In this document: piece after piece, positions 14,736 through 23,279 of the stretch
Layout of the letters: the number at the start of each line of letters is the position of its first letter
How positions within the stretch are numbered: the stretch's first letter is position 1
Source of the DNA: Candidatus Paracaedibacteraceae bacterium UBA6184
GTDB lineage: Bacteria; Pseudomonadota; Alphaproteobacteria; UBA6184
Length of the DNA: 23,308 bases
NCBI GenBank assembly: GCA_002422845.1
Contig: DITM01000015.1
Span: 1 to 23,308, forward strand
Direction: 5' to 3'
Notes under the pieces: generated by a model
The model's database searches: none
What the model was told of the DNA's origin: nothing
Seen by the model: the letters and a program-made list of their open reading frames with translations, nothing else
Program-made: the position numbers and the translations under genes

Positions 14736-16877
14736 TTAACTATTTCTAATCTCAAAGATAAACTTTGAAACCTCACTTTTTAATTCTTCAGCCTGTCGCG
14801 ATAGTTCTCTCGCTGCATCCAACATCTGCTGAGAAGACGTATTCACTTCTATAGCGCTCTGCTGCACCATCTCAAAACCAGAGGACACCATTTTAGTACC
14901 CTGAGATGCTTCTTTAACACTTTGAGCAATACCATTAGTCGCCACAGTTTGTTCTTCTACTGCCGAAGCAATACTCACTGAAGACTCTGAAATTTTCTTC
15001 ACGGATAATTTAATGTCTGATAGCGACTGAACTATGTCAGCAGATACTCCGCCCATTTCATCAATTACTTTACCGATTTCTTCAACTGATTTATTCGTTT
15101 GGTTTGCTAAATTTTTTACTTCGCTTGCAACCACAGCAAACCCTTTTCCTGATTCCCCCGCCCGCGCCGCCTCAATAGTCGCGTTCAATGCTAACAGGTT
15201 AACCTGACTAGAAATATCAGCAATCAATTGAATAACCTCTCTTACTTTTTGAGATGAGGCTGAAAGTTTTGTCGCATGTAAATCTGCATCTTCAACCTTG
15301 TTCACCGATTCCGAAATCAAGTCATTAGATTTGTGAATTTGTACAGAAATTTCTTGAACTGATGAATATAATTCTTGAGATGCGGATGCAACAGAATCGA
15401 CATGATGTGTAATATTTAATGCGCTTTGATTTGCCGTCATTACGGTATCATTTGAATTTGAACTTAATACATTCATGTTTTCTGCTGTTTGTGCAAGCTC
15501 TGTCGACGCAGCCGCCAAACTAGAAACCACATGCTGCATTCGCTGCTCAAAGTGATCAGCCAACTCAAGCATGCCTTTTTTTCTTTCGCTATTTGCCTTT
15601 TGTTCTAGCTGGCTTTGCTCCTCTTGCAGTTTTTTATTTTTATGAATATTGTCTCTAAACGTCTCAGCCGCTTTTGCAAATTCTAGAAATTCATCTTTAC
15701 GATCCAAACCGTAGATTATTATATTTGTGTCATTTTTGCCTAAATCGCTAAGATTTTGACGAATTGCATTCATAGGTCGAGTAACAAGCTTAAGCGCTCC
15801 TAAGTACCCCAGAATAGCCACAAATAACGCAACTATTAAAGTATAAAATATGATTTTTTTCTTTAATGCGGAATACTCTGAAAATGCTTCTTCATATTCC
15901 TCTTCAAAAATCAAAGTCCATTTTAAATTATGAAAAACAAACGGCACATAAAACGATCGAACATCAACATTCTTATAATTTTTTGTTTCTATTGCACCAG
16001 AATTTCCACTTGCCCCCAATTTAGGAATATCGTTTTCTAGTTTTGTTTGTAAAACTTGCTGATTATTGCCATAGTTAGACGTACTGCGAATAAGTCCATC
16101 CTCTCCTACGATATAAGATTCCTCTAAACTATCAAGACCATCTCTTTGGCCCATTAATCTATTAATTTTATCGATAGGCATTTGAAAAGCAATGACACCA
16201 ATTTTTTTTCCATCTTTAAAAATAGGAGTCGCAATAAAGCTAGCTGGTGCATTCGCGCTTAACGCATATGGTTTAAAATCCACTATAAAAACCTGCCCCT
16301 CTAAAGAAGCTGGATCCATTGCACGTCTGAAAACATCTCCAAGATCCGTATCCTTTCCAGATCCATTCTTTACGTTGGAAGCAAAATCCAACTCTTTAAA
16401 TACCGTATAAATTACATCTCCTTCAAGGTCGATTAAAAAGATATCGTAATACTCGCCTTTTTCTAAGTATCGCTTAAACCATGGATGAAACTCTTTGTGT
16501 ACTTCAGAATACTTAGAACCATCCATACCATCGTTTAGAAAATGTTTTTTTCCAATTGGGTTGGGATTTTTATAAATATAGTGATCTTGTAAATAGCTAG
16601 TTGTTAATTTTTCTGATATCCAAGATTGTTTAAATCCTTCAAAAGCAGCTAATGCAGCATCATCTTGAGTTATAAATTTTATTTCTGTTTCGATTGATTG
16701 AAACAGTTCTATTAATTGCATCTTTTTTTCTTGTAATAACGCACCGGCTCTTTGATCTAAAGAATGAACGATTACATCTCTAGTTGAGGTTAACGCAACA
16801 AACCCTATCACCAAAGCAGTTATTATCGTGCACGATATAATAAATGCAGGCAATTTTAATTTTAATTTCATAATCAT
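14736..16877 (-). CDS. Methyl-accepting chemotaxis protein with large periplasmic sensor domain
   Basis: This 713-aa transmembrane chemoreceptor has TM1 at about 10-30 and a periplasmic double-Cache-like sensor (about 34-330). Sensor landmarks include YYDIFLIDLEGDVIYTV, GVIAFQMPIDKINRLM and YIVGEDGLIRS. TM2 lies at about 342-361, then a HAMP region (about 362-415) and a long coiled-coil signalling domain. The hairpin tip is IADISSQVNLLALNATIEAA, RAGESGKGFAVVASEV (about 552-587), where CheA and CheW dock. No NWETF-type CheR-tethering pentapeptide is seen at the C-terminus (it ends KFIFEIRNS). The ligand is unknown; Cache sensors often bind amino or organic acids. The ATG at 16871 has better spacing to the AGAGAG ribosome-binding sequence and may be the true start. 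It follows the minus-strand CheY gene by 7 bases. Confidence 0.95.
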   Translation of the reverse strand: MIMKLKLKLPAFIISCTIITALVIGFVALTSTRDVIVHSLDQRAGALLQEKKMQLIELFQSIETEIKFITQDDAALAAFEGFKQSWISEKLTTSYLQDHYIYKNPNPIGKKHFLNDGMDGSKYSEVHKEFHPWFKRYLEKGEYYDIFLIDLEGDVIYTVFKELDFASNVKNGSGKDTDLGDVFRRAMDPASLEGQVFIVDFKPYALSANAPASFIATPIFKDGKKIGVIAFQMPIDKINRLMGQRDGLDSLEESYIVGEDGLIRSTSNYGNNQQVLQTKLENDIPKLGASGNSGAIETKNYKNVDVRSFYVPFVFHNLKWTLIFEEEYEEAFSEYSALKKKIIFYTLIVALFVAILGYLGALKLVTRPMNAIRQNLSDLGKNDTNIIIYGLDRKDEFLEFAKAAETFRDNIHKNKKLQEEQSQLEQKANSERKKGMLELADHFEQRMQHVVSSLAAASTELAQTAENMNVLSSNSNDTVMTANQSALNITHHVDSVASASQELYSSVQEISVQIHKSNDLISESVNKVEDADLHATKLSASSQKVREVIQLIADISSQVNLLALNATIEAARAGESGKGFAVVASEVKNLANQTNKSVEEIGKVIDEMGGVSADIVQSLSDIKLSVKKISESSVSIASAVEEQTVATNGIAQSVKEASQGTKMVSSGFEMVQQSAIEVNTSSQQMLDAARELSRQAEELKSEVSKFIFEIRNS

Positions 16878-16884
16878 ACTCTCT

Positions 16885-17271
16885 CTAAAATTGGCCGAAT
16901 ACTTTTTCTAATTTTTCTTTTAGGGTGTTTGCCGTAAAAGGTTTTGCGATATAGTTTGTAACACCGGCAGCTTTTGCTTGAGTCAGATTTTCTATAGTCG
17001 TTTCTGCAGTAATCATAATAAAAGGTATGTTTTTGTACTCTGGCAACGCTCTGGCTCCACGCAAAAAATCAATCCCCGTGATCGGAACCATATTCCAATC
17101 TGAAAAGATCAGCCCATAACTCTTTTTTTTTAATTTTTCTAAGGCTTCACCGCCATCACCGGCCTCATCAATTTCTGTAAATCCAATTTGATTAAGCAAA
17201 GTGATAACTATTGTGCGCATCGTTTTATAATCATCGACCACTAAAACTCTGGTTTTTAAAACCTCTGACAT
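16885..17271 (-). CDS. cheY: CheY-type single-domain response regulator
   Basis: This 128-aa stand-alone receiver domain has the acidic pair Asp13-Asp14 (VVDDYKTMR), phospho-acceptor Asp58 (FSDWNM), switch Thr88 (MITAE) and Lys110 (AKPF). DWNM is typical of CheY proteins that bind FliM; the loop after it reads VPITG instead of the common PxMxG. It is the first gene of the minus-strand block cheY-MCP-fliM and is divergent from cheA across 123 bases. GGAG lies 8 bases before the start. A second CheY is encoded in the cheA operon, so one may be the motor signal and the other a phosphate sink, but sequence alone does not say which. Confidence 0.93.
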   Translation of the reverse strand: MSEVLKTRVLVVDDYKTMRTIVITLLNQIGFTEIDEAGDGGEALEKLKKKSYGLIFSDWNMVPITGIDFLRGARALPEYKNIPFIMITAETTIENLTQAKAAGVTNYIAKPFTANTLKEKLEKVFGQF

Positions 17272-17394
17272 TCAAATTCTCCATCAATTGGTTACAGCCT
17301 ACCAGGCAATTACAAACAAAAAGTAAACAACAAAAACTTTCTTTATTAAGTCTTTATTATATTTTTTATGTTTCACTAAATTCATACAATACTA

Positions 17395-20010
17395 ATGAAT
17401 GACATATCCATGGATGATTTGTTAAACGAGTTCTTAATTGAAACCTCTGAAAGCTTAGGTAAGCTGGACTTAGAGCTTGTAGAATTAGAGAACAACCCTG
17501 AAAACCCTGAAATATTAAATAGTATATTTCGCACCATGCATACTATTAAAGGTACCTGTGGTTTTGTGGGGTTACCTCGACTAGAAAAACTTGCACACGC
17601 AAGTGAAAATGTTCTAGTAAAAGTGCGAGACAAGCTGTTAACCATCGACGAAGAGGTCATTAGTGTAATTCTTGAAAGCATCGATGGCGTAAAAAACATC
17701 ATCACAAAACTATCAGAGACCGGAGGGGAACCCGATGGCAACGATGATGATATCATTGAAAAATTACATCAAGTATTAGTACAACACTGTCATTCTAAAT
17801 CAAACGAAACAAAAATCACTCTAGAAGAAATTGATTTTGACTCTATCGAAATACCGAGCAACTTAGAACAAATCTCTCCTGAGCAGGCTGTCTCTGCTCC
17901 TATAGAACCAGTCATTAATACGAGTGTTTCAACTGCGTCGGCAGAAAAGAGTAGAGATGAAAAAAGTTCGTCCGATAAAACATCAGGAATGAATGACCAA
18001 AACCAAACCATTCGCGTAAATATTAATACGCTAGAAAACTTGATTAATATGGTGGGCGAACTTGTACTAACCCGAAATCAGCTAATGCAATTGGCAGACA
18101 AAGAAGAGAATTCTGCGCTAAATTTACCTTTATATCGACTAAACTATGTGACCAGCGAGTTACAAGAGCAAATTATGAAAACACGCATGCAGCCTATTGG
18201 CAATGCATGGTTAAAACTACCCAGGATTGTGCGCGACTCCGCTAAGGAATTAAACAAGAAAATAGACTTAGAATTATTAGGTGCAGAAACTGAACTAGAT
18301 CGTCAAGTTATCGAACTTATCAAAGATCCTTTAACCCATATGATTCGAAATGCTATGGATCACGGCGTTGAATCGCCCGCCGATCGCATCAAAACAGGAA
18401 AATCTGAAAAAGGCATTATTCGCATGCATGCTTATCATGCCGGTGGTCATATTATTATTGAAATAGCTGACGACGGCCGAGGATTAGATGTTGAAAAAAT
18501 TCGAAATAAAGCCATTGAAAAAGGCCTAGTTTCTATTGAAGAAGCTTCTCAACTTACTGATCATCAAGTATTTCAATTTATTTTCAAATCTGGGTTTTCA
18601 ACAGCTGCAGTGGTTAGTAATATCTCTGGACGTGGCGTTGGAATGGATGTAGTAAGAACCAACATTGAAAAGATTGGTGGAACGATTGAAATTCTCTCCA
18701 AACAACATAAAGGAACCACGTTCAACATCAAAATCCCACTTACCTTATCCATAGTGTCTGCTCTTGTTGCAGAAGTTGCTGGTTATCGCTTTGCCATTCC
18801 ACAACTTAACATTCTTGAGTTAGTTCAGATTTCAGAAAACTCCGCAAATAAAATTGAGTATGTTAATGGACACCCCGTGCTAAGACTTCGTCAAAAGCTT
18901 TTAGCCTTAGCCCACATGGACGAACTATTAGGGCTGACGTCTAAGAATAAGATGGATGACAAACACTATGTTATCGTTCTTCAATTTGGAACATCGTTTT
19001 TTGGAATTATAGTAGATAGGGTATTTAACACACAAGAAATCGTAGTAAAACCTGTATCGTCGTTAATAAGAAATTTATCTATTTTTGCAGGCAACACTAT
19101 ACTAGGAGATGGCGGAGTTATTACAATATTAGATCCCAACCATATTTCTGGATTGCTTGCAAATGTTAATCTTGAAAATGGAGACTCTCAAGCTCAAACT
19201 ACAGAGTCTAATGCAAATACAAACCAGCATGAGGAATCCTTTCTATTATTTTTAACACAAGATCGAACTCCAAAAGCAATCCCTCTATCAACCATTACTC
19301 GTTTAGAGCAAATCAATCTAAGTCAGATAGAATACTCTGACAACAAGCCTTGCATTCAATATCGCGATAGCTTGATGTCTTTAGTCTTTATGATTGATGC
19401 ATCTCAGCAGAATGTCACAAAACCCGTGCTTGTCTTTTCAAAAGATAGTCATACTCTTGGCCTGGTTGTTGAAGAAATCCTGGATATCGTAGAAAGCGAT
19501 GGGATGGATTTAAAGCTTGAGACACATGCGCCTGATAAACTAGGAACCATAATTTTAAAAGGGCATGCTACTGAAATACTTAATACCGACTATTTCTTAC
19601 AGGCTGAATTCTCTGATTGGTATACTAAAACTAAAAATCAAAACTCTCAGAAAAAACAGTTAGTCTTTGTAGGGGATCATTTTTATGGCGCTAACTTCTT
19701 AATTCCTTTTTTAAAAATCTCTGGATTTTATGTAACTGCGATCACAAACCCAACAGAATTAGAAAAGTTCTTTTCACTCAATTCAAAGGCAGATGGATTT
19801 ATTTTAGACTTAGAATCTGATCTAATTTCAAATTGCATTGCTGGCTTACAAAAGCAAGAATCGAACTCAACCATTCCAAAGTTATTTATTTCGAGTGAAC
19901 CTCAAACTCAAACACCAGAAACATCTGATGAACCAATTATTCAAAAACTTGATCGCCAAGAAATAATTAGTCAAATTAACAAAGTTTTTGCGAAACAAAT
20001 AAATGTATAG
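17395..20010 (+). CDS. cheA: Chemotaxis histidine kinase CheA with extra CheW-like and degenerate receiver domains
   Basis: This 871-aa protein contains an Hpt domain (about 5-130) with phospho-His49 in FRTMHTIKG. An acidic Ser/Glu-rich linker (about 130-200) follows without an obvious P2 CheY-binding domain. Next come the dimerisation helices (about 205-270, INMVGELVLTRNQL), then the HATPase (about 270-450) with N-box MIRNAMDHG (Asn319), ADDGRGL and SGRGVGMDVV. A CheW-like P5 domain runs from about 452 to 590. Beyond the usual CheA end there is a second CheW-like domain (about 614-740). After it comes a receiver-like domain (about 754-868) that keeps a candidate Asp805 and Lys851 but has Gly-Asp where the acidic pair should be. 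It phosphorylates CheY and CheB. No clear ribosome-binding sequence precedes the ATG; an in-frame ATG at 17410 is an alternative start. Confidence 0.95.
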   Translation: MNDISMDDLLNEFLIETSESLGKLDLELVELENNPENPEILNSIFRTMHTIKGTCGFVGLPRLEKLAHASENVLVKVRDKLLTIDEEVISVILESIDGVKNIITKLSETGGEPDGNDDDIIEKLHQVLVQHCHSKSNETKITLEEIDFDSIEIPSNLEQISPEQAVSAPIEPVINTSVSTASAEKSRDEKSSSDKTSGMNDQNQTIRVNINTLENLINMVGELVLTRNQLMQLADKEENSALNLPLYRLNYVTSELQEQIMKTRMQPIGNAWLKLPRIVRDSAKELNKKIDLELLGAETELDRQVIELIKDPLTHMIRNAMDHGVESPADRIKTGKSEKGIIRMHAYHAGGHIIIEIADDGRGLDVEKIRNKAIEKGLVSIEEASQLTDHQVFQFIFKSGFSTAAVVSNISGRGVGMDVVRTNIEKIGGTIEILSKQHKGTTFNIKIPLTLSIVSALVAEVAGYRFAIPQLNILELVQISENSANKIEYVNGHPVLRLRQKLLALAHMDELLGLTSKNKMDDKHYVIVLQFGTSFFGIIVDRVFNTQEIVVKPVSSLIRNLSIFAGNTILGDGGVITILDPNHISGLLANVNLENGDSQAQTTESNANTNQHEESFLLFLTQDRTPKAIPLSTITRLEQINLSQIEYSDNKPCIQYRDSLMSLVFMIDASQQNVTKPVLVFSKDSHTLGLVVEEILDIVESDGMDLKLETHAPDKLGTIILKGHATEILNTDYFLQAEFSDWYTKTKNQNSQKKQLVFVGDHFYGANFLIPFLKISGFYVTAITNPTELEKFFSLNSKADGFILDLESDLISNCIAGLQKQESNSTIPKLFISSEPQTQTPETSDEPIIQKLDRQEIISQINKVFAKQINV

Positions 20011-20019
20011 GAGTTTTTT

Positions 20020-20520
20020 ATGACAGACAATACTCTCAAAAGCAATCTGCCTGATGACAGTATTCACGACCACTATTTAACAGTGAAAATAGGTGATCAA
20101 TTATTTGGATTCCCAGTGTTACATCTAAGAGATATATTTAAGTCATTAGAAATAACTCCCATTCCTTTAGCTCCAAGGGCTATTTTGGGTTCAATTAATC
20201 TGCGGGGAAAAGTTGTAACCGTCATTGACTTAAGATTAAAGTTTTATCCCAATATAAACATTGAAGATCGAGACTCCATGCATATCGCTGTATCACTTGG
20301 GCAAGAACTCTTAAGCTTTGTTGTAGATAGTGTCGGCGATGTTGTGAATATACCCAAAAGTAAATTTGACCCCCTCCCCTCAACCTTAGAACAACACTGG
20401 AGGGACATCTCTGAAGGTGTTTGCCAATTCAATGATTCTTTAATTATCAGATTGAACATGGAACATTTATTAGATCTTATTATCCAAGAAGAACGTACAA
20501 ACAACGAGAAAAGCCTATGA
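20020..20520 (+). CDS. cheW: Chemotaxis coupling protein CheW
   Basis: This 166-aa protein is a single CheW domain (about residues 20-155) that links chemoreceptors to CheA. Landmarks are YLTVKIGDQLFGFPVLHLRDI (split: YLTVKIGDQ, LFGFPVLHLRDI), ITPIPLAPRAILGSINLRGK (about 44-63), VVTVIDLRLKF and FVVDSVGDV. A strong AGGAG ribosome-binding sequence lies 7 bases before the ATG, and the gene begins 9 bases after the cheA stop. Its end overlaps the next gene's start as ATGA, the first of three such overlaps in this operon. Nothing is missing relative to the family. Confidence 0.95.
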   Translation: MTDNTLKSNLPDDSIHDHYLTVKIGDQLFGFPVLHLRDIFKSLEITPIPLAPRAILGSINLRGKVVTVIDLRLKFYPNINIEDRDSMHIAVSLGQELLSFVVDSVGDVVNIPKSKFDPLPSTLEQHWRDISEGVCQFNDSLIIRLNMEHLLDLIIQEERTNNEKSL

Positions 20521-20885
20521 AAGAGTTATTAATAGTGGATGATTCCTCCACAATTCGCAAAGCAATTTCTATGATTTTAAAACCTTTTGGCTTTAATCAA
20601 CACGAAGCAGAAAATGGTAAAATAGCATTAGAGTTTTGTCAGAACGCAATGCCTGACATCGTAATTGTTGACTGGAACATGCCTGTCATGACGGGCATTG
20701 AATTTTTAGAATTAGTTCGCAAATTAGACAATGGTCAAAAACCTAAAATAGTCTTATGCACAACAAATGCAGAACTAGAGCACATACAAGAGGCTCTGTC
20801 TAAAGGTGCAGATGAATACATTATCAAGCCCTTTACAAAAGAAATGATTGAAGAAAAATTATCTATGATTGGTGCATTTGAATGA
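20517..20885 (+). CDS. cheY: CheY chemotaxis response regulator
   Basis: This 122-aa receiver domain has all key residues: Asp8-Asp9 (LLIVDDSSTIR), phospho-acceptor Asp52 in VDWNMPVMTG, Thr82/83 in the switch position (VLCTTNAE) and Lys104 in IIKPF. It is the second CheY in the window and is translationally coupled to cheW and cheB by 4-base overlaps. Its place in the cheAWYBR operon makes it the more conventional candidate for the FliM-binding CheY, though the minus-strand copy sits nearer fliM. Neither CheZ nor another CheY phosphatase is visible. Confidence 0.94.
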   Translation: MKELLIVDDSSTIRKAISMILKPFGFNQHEAENGKIALEFCQNAMPDIVIVDWNMPVMTGIEFLELVRKLDNGQKPKIVLCTTNAELEHIQEALSKGADEYIIKPFTKEMIEEKLSMIGAFE

Positions 20886-21934
20886 ACTTTAATACTAAAT
20901 CAAAGAACGATATTCTAATTGTTGACGATTCTATCGTTATTAAAAACCATACTCATAGATTAGTAAAAGCCATTGCGGGCATAGGAACTATTTATTTAGC
21001 ATCTAATGGTCAAGAGGCAATTAACATTTTGGCAGAAAACCCGACAATTGATATCATTATTCTTGATATTCAAATGCCAATCATGGATGGCATCACTGCC
21101 TTACCACGCTTACTTCAAATCAATCCCAAGGCAAAAATTATTATCTCGTCCACTTTATCTGTTAAAGGCGCAGAAATAACTCTACAAGCACTAACTTTGG
21201 GGGCTTGTGATTATATAACAAAACCAAGTCCATCAGTCTTTCAGTATTCTGTTGAAGATTTTCAAAGAGAACTAACTGCAAAGATTCAAGGGTTATTAAG
21301 TAAAGAGCTGCCATCAAAGGATCCGGCTTCTCTGCGGTCAATGCCAATCAAATCTGCATTACCTTTATTCCCACAAGCGGTCGTTATCGGATCCTCTACA
21401 GGAGGACCTGCGGCTTTATTAGAGATTTTGGGTGGTTTAAATCAAATCAAAATACCTATTTTCATAGTACAACATATGCCTCCTATATTTACAGCATTGC
21501 TGGCGGAAAATATTCAAAAATCAAGCGGAATTAAGACGATTGAAGTAATTGAATCTCTTCACCTTACAGACAATTGTATTTATCTTGCAGCGGGTGGGTA
21601 TCACTTGGAAATTATCTCAAAAAATGCACAGGTATTATTAGAGGTGAATACAACCCCTCCTCAAAATTTTTGTCGCCCCTCAGTAACGCCTTTATTTTCT
21701 TCAGCTGCTAAGGTGTATAAAAATAGGCTGCTGGGTTGTATGCTAACAGGGATTGGTAACGATGGGCTTGACGGAGCCCGGGATATTATCAATGCTGGCG
21801 GTGGCATGATCGCTCAAGATGAGGCATCTAGTGTCGTGTGGGGTATGCCACGAGTAGTGTCTGAAGCAGGGCTTGCAACACAAGTTATGTCGTTAACACA
21901 CATCAAAGAATTAATTCATAAGATTGTAAAATGA
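20882..21934 (+). CDS. cheB: CheB receptor methylesterase / glutamine deamidase
   Basis: This 350-aa protein has an N-terminal receiver (about 8-130) with Asp15-Asp16, phospho-Asp62 (IILDIQMPIMDG) and Lys114 (ITKPS). A linker and a C-terminal methylesterase domain (about 165-350) follow. The catalytic triad is readable as Ser172 in VVIGSSTGGP, His198 in VQHMPP and Asp294 in MLTGIGNDGLDGA. CheB removes methyl groups that CheR adds to the chemoreceptor, giving adaptation. Start and stop overlap the flanking genes by four bases (ATGA). The linker ends in a short Pro/Ser-rich segment (about 143-165) as usual. Catalytic residues all look intact. Confidence 0.96.
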   Translation: MNFNTKSKNDILIVDDSIVIKNHTHRLVKAIAGIGTIYLASNGQEAINILAENPTIDIIILDIQMPIMDGITALPRLLQINPKAKIIISSTLSVKGAEITLQALTLGACDYITKPSPSVFQYSVEDFQRELTAKIQGLLSKELPSKDPASLRSMPIKSALPLFPQAVVIGSSTGGPAALLEILGGLNQIKIPIFIVQHMPPIFTALLAENIQKSSGIKTIEVIESLHLTDNCIYLAAGGYHLEIISKNAQVLLEVNTTPPQNFCRPSVTPLFSSAAKVYKNRLLGCMLTGIGNDGLDGARDIINAGGGMIAQDEASSVVWGMPRVVSEAGLATQVMSLTHIKELIHKIVK

Positions 21935-22794
21935 CCCCATCTGACAACACATTGACGGATAGCAATTTTCAATACCTTGTTGGTTATATTCAACAAGCTT
22001 GTGGATTAGTTTTGCAAAAAAACCAGATTTATTTGCTGGAAAACAGATTAATGCCTATCATGCGCCAAGATAACATCTCCACACTTAATGATGTCGTAGA
22101 CCTCTTAAAAAAACAGGGTTCTTCTTTTGGACAAGCCCTCATAGAAGCTTTGGTTACTCACGAGTCATCATTTTTTCGCGATAAAAAAATATTTGATTTT
22201 TTTACTCAAGAAATATTAGAAAAACTATACACAAATGGATCTCCTTTGGCTCCCATTAACATCTGGAGTGCTGCATGCTCTTCTGGCCAAGAACCTTACT
22301 CCATTGCAATGTTAATTCAAGAATTTGCTAGAAAAACTAATCCTCTTACTCTTACCCCTATCTCATCGTCTATGTGCAATATTCTTGCAACCGACATCTC
22401 TAAAAAAATCTTAGATAAAGCTCAAGAAGGATCGTTCTCACACTTTGAAATTCAACGCGGTTTACCTGCAATGTTATTGATTAAATATTTCAAGAAAAAC
22501 GACAACAGCTGGATGATTAGCAACGAACTGAAAGAGTTGATAAAGTTTGAAAAGTACAACCTTACTCAGCCCCAAAAGATAATTACTCAAACATTTAACG
22601 TGATTTTCTGTCGGAACGTACTAATTTACTTTAACGAGCAGGATAAAGTAAAAGTCATACAACGCTTACACAATCACTTAAAATCAGGGGGATACTTAAT
22701 TTTAGGAAGTTCTGAGTTTATTTTACAGAACCAAACCAATCAACTGACTCTAACTGCAGTAAAAGATTTTCCTGGCATTTATCAGAAAGCATAA
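21931..22794 (+). CDS. cheR: CheR chemoreceptor methyltransferase
   Basis: This 287-aa protein has the small helical N-terminal CheR domain (about 10-75), the conserved THESSFFRD (77-85), and a Rossmann-type methyltransferase domain. The S-adenosylmethionine site is read from IWSAACSSGQEPYSIAM (111-127), LATDIS (152-157) and FCRNVLIYFN (226-235), with LKSGGYLILGSSE near the end. It methylates glutamates on the chemoreceptor coiled coil, opposing CheB. It is the last gene of the cheAWYBR operon and overlaps cheB by four bases. No tetratricopeptide extension is present. No terminator hairpin with a T-run is evident before the following remnant gene. Confidence 0.95.
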   Translation: MTPSDNTLTDSNFQYLVGYIQQACGLVLQKNQIYLLENRLMPIMRQDNISTLNDVVDLLKKQGSSFGQALIEALVTHESSFFRDKKIFDFFTQEILEKLYTNGSPLAPINIWSAACSSGQEPYSIAMLIQEFARKTNPLTLTPISSSMCNILATDISKKILDKAQEGSFSHFEIQRGLPAMLLIKYFKKNDNSWMISNELKELIKFEKYNLTQPQKIITQTFNVIFCRNVLIYFNEQDKVKVIQRLHNHLKSGGYLILGSSEFILQNQTNQLTLTAVKDFPGIYQKA

Positions 22795-22841
22795 TATCTC
22801 TGGGATCTATCTATAAAATGGATCCGACCTATGCATACAAT

Positions 22842-23251
22842 TCATAATTTTTTTTGAAAATAATAACGATTATGTCCTTCAGGACAGTTTTCCAACGTAC
22901 CAAAAATCTCATACCCCTGTTTCAGATAAAAATCTCTGGCTTGAAAATCAAAAGTATCAAGATGCAGAAGTTTAGAGCCAAAACTCTTTGCTTGATCTTC
23001 TACTTTCTGCAGCAATTGACTCCCAAGTCCCCGGCATCTGTATTGTTCATCAACATACACATCTTCCTGTGATAAATAATAGCGTTAATCCCTGCGACAA
23101 CGTTACCATTATCTTTAATAACGTAGTTCGCAACAATCGGCGTTGGGTCTTGAGAAAATGGGATTTGACTTTGGTTAAATTCTACAATTAGGCTGTCAAC
23201 GTAAGCCGCTTCATCGGGTGTACTTATAGCTATTTCTAGTTTGGAGGTCAT
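22842..23251 (-). pseudogene. Frameshifted GNAT N-acetyltransferase remnant
   Basis: Two overlapping minus-strand frames together make one GNAT-fold acetyltransferase. The first (23251 to about 23000) starts MTSKLEIAISTPDEAAYVDS and runs through NGNVVAGINAIIYHRK, the strands before the acetyl-CoA site. The second, in another frame from about 23060 to 22842, carries the acetyl-CoA motif YRCRGLGSQLLQKVEDQAK, then LLHLDTFDFQARDFYLKQGY and FGTLENCPEGHNRYYFQKKL. The frames meet at about 23053-23070. Joining them by a one-base shift leaves the strand before the acetyl-CoA site about five residues short of the family pattern (xxLYVxxLWVDExYR), so a small deletion with frame loss is likely. The N-terminal frame alone lacks the acetyl-CoA site, so activity is doubtful. 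A sequencing error is possible but would not explain the missing residues. Confidence 0.8.
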
Positions 23252-23279
23252 ACGACTATCCTAGTCTTGAACTATAAAA

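Noticed and set aside
22795..22841. GGATC / GATCC inverted repeat after cheR as a terminator
   Set aside because: The stem is only five pairs around a loop of about 13 bases, and the T-run lies more than 20 bases away.
23000..23070. Programmed ribosomal frameshift in the GNAT gene
   Set aside because: No slippery heptamer with a downstream structure is evident at the frame junction, and residues seem missing there, so a plain mutation is the simpler reading.
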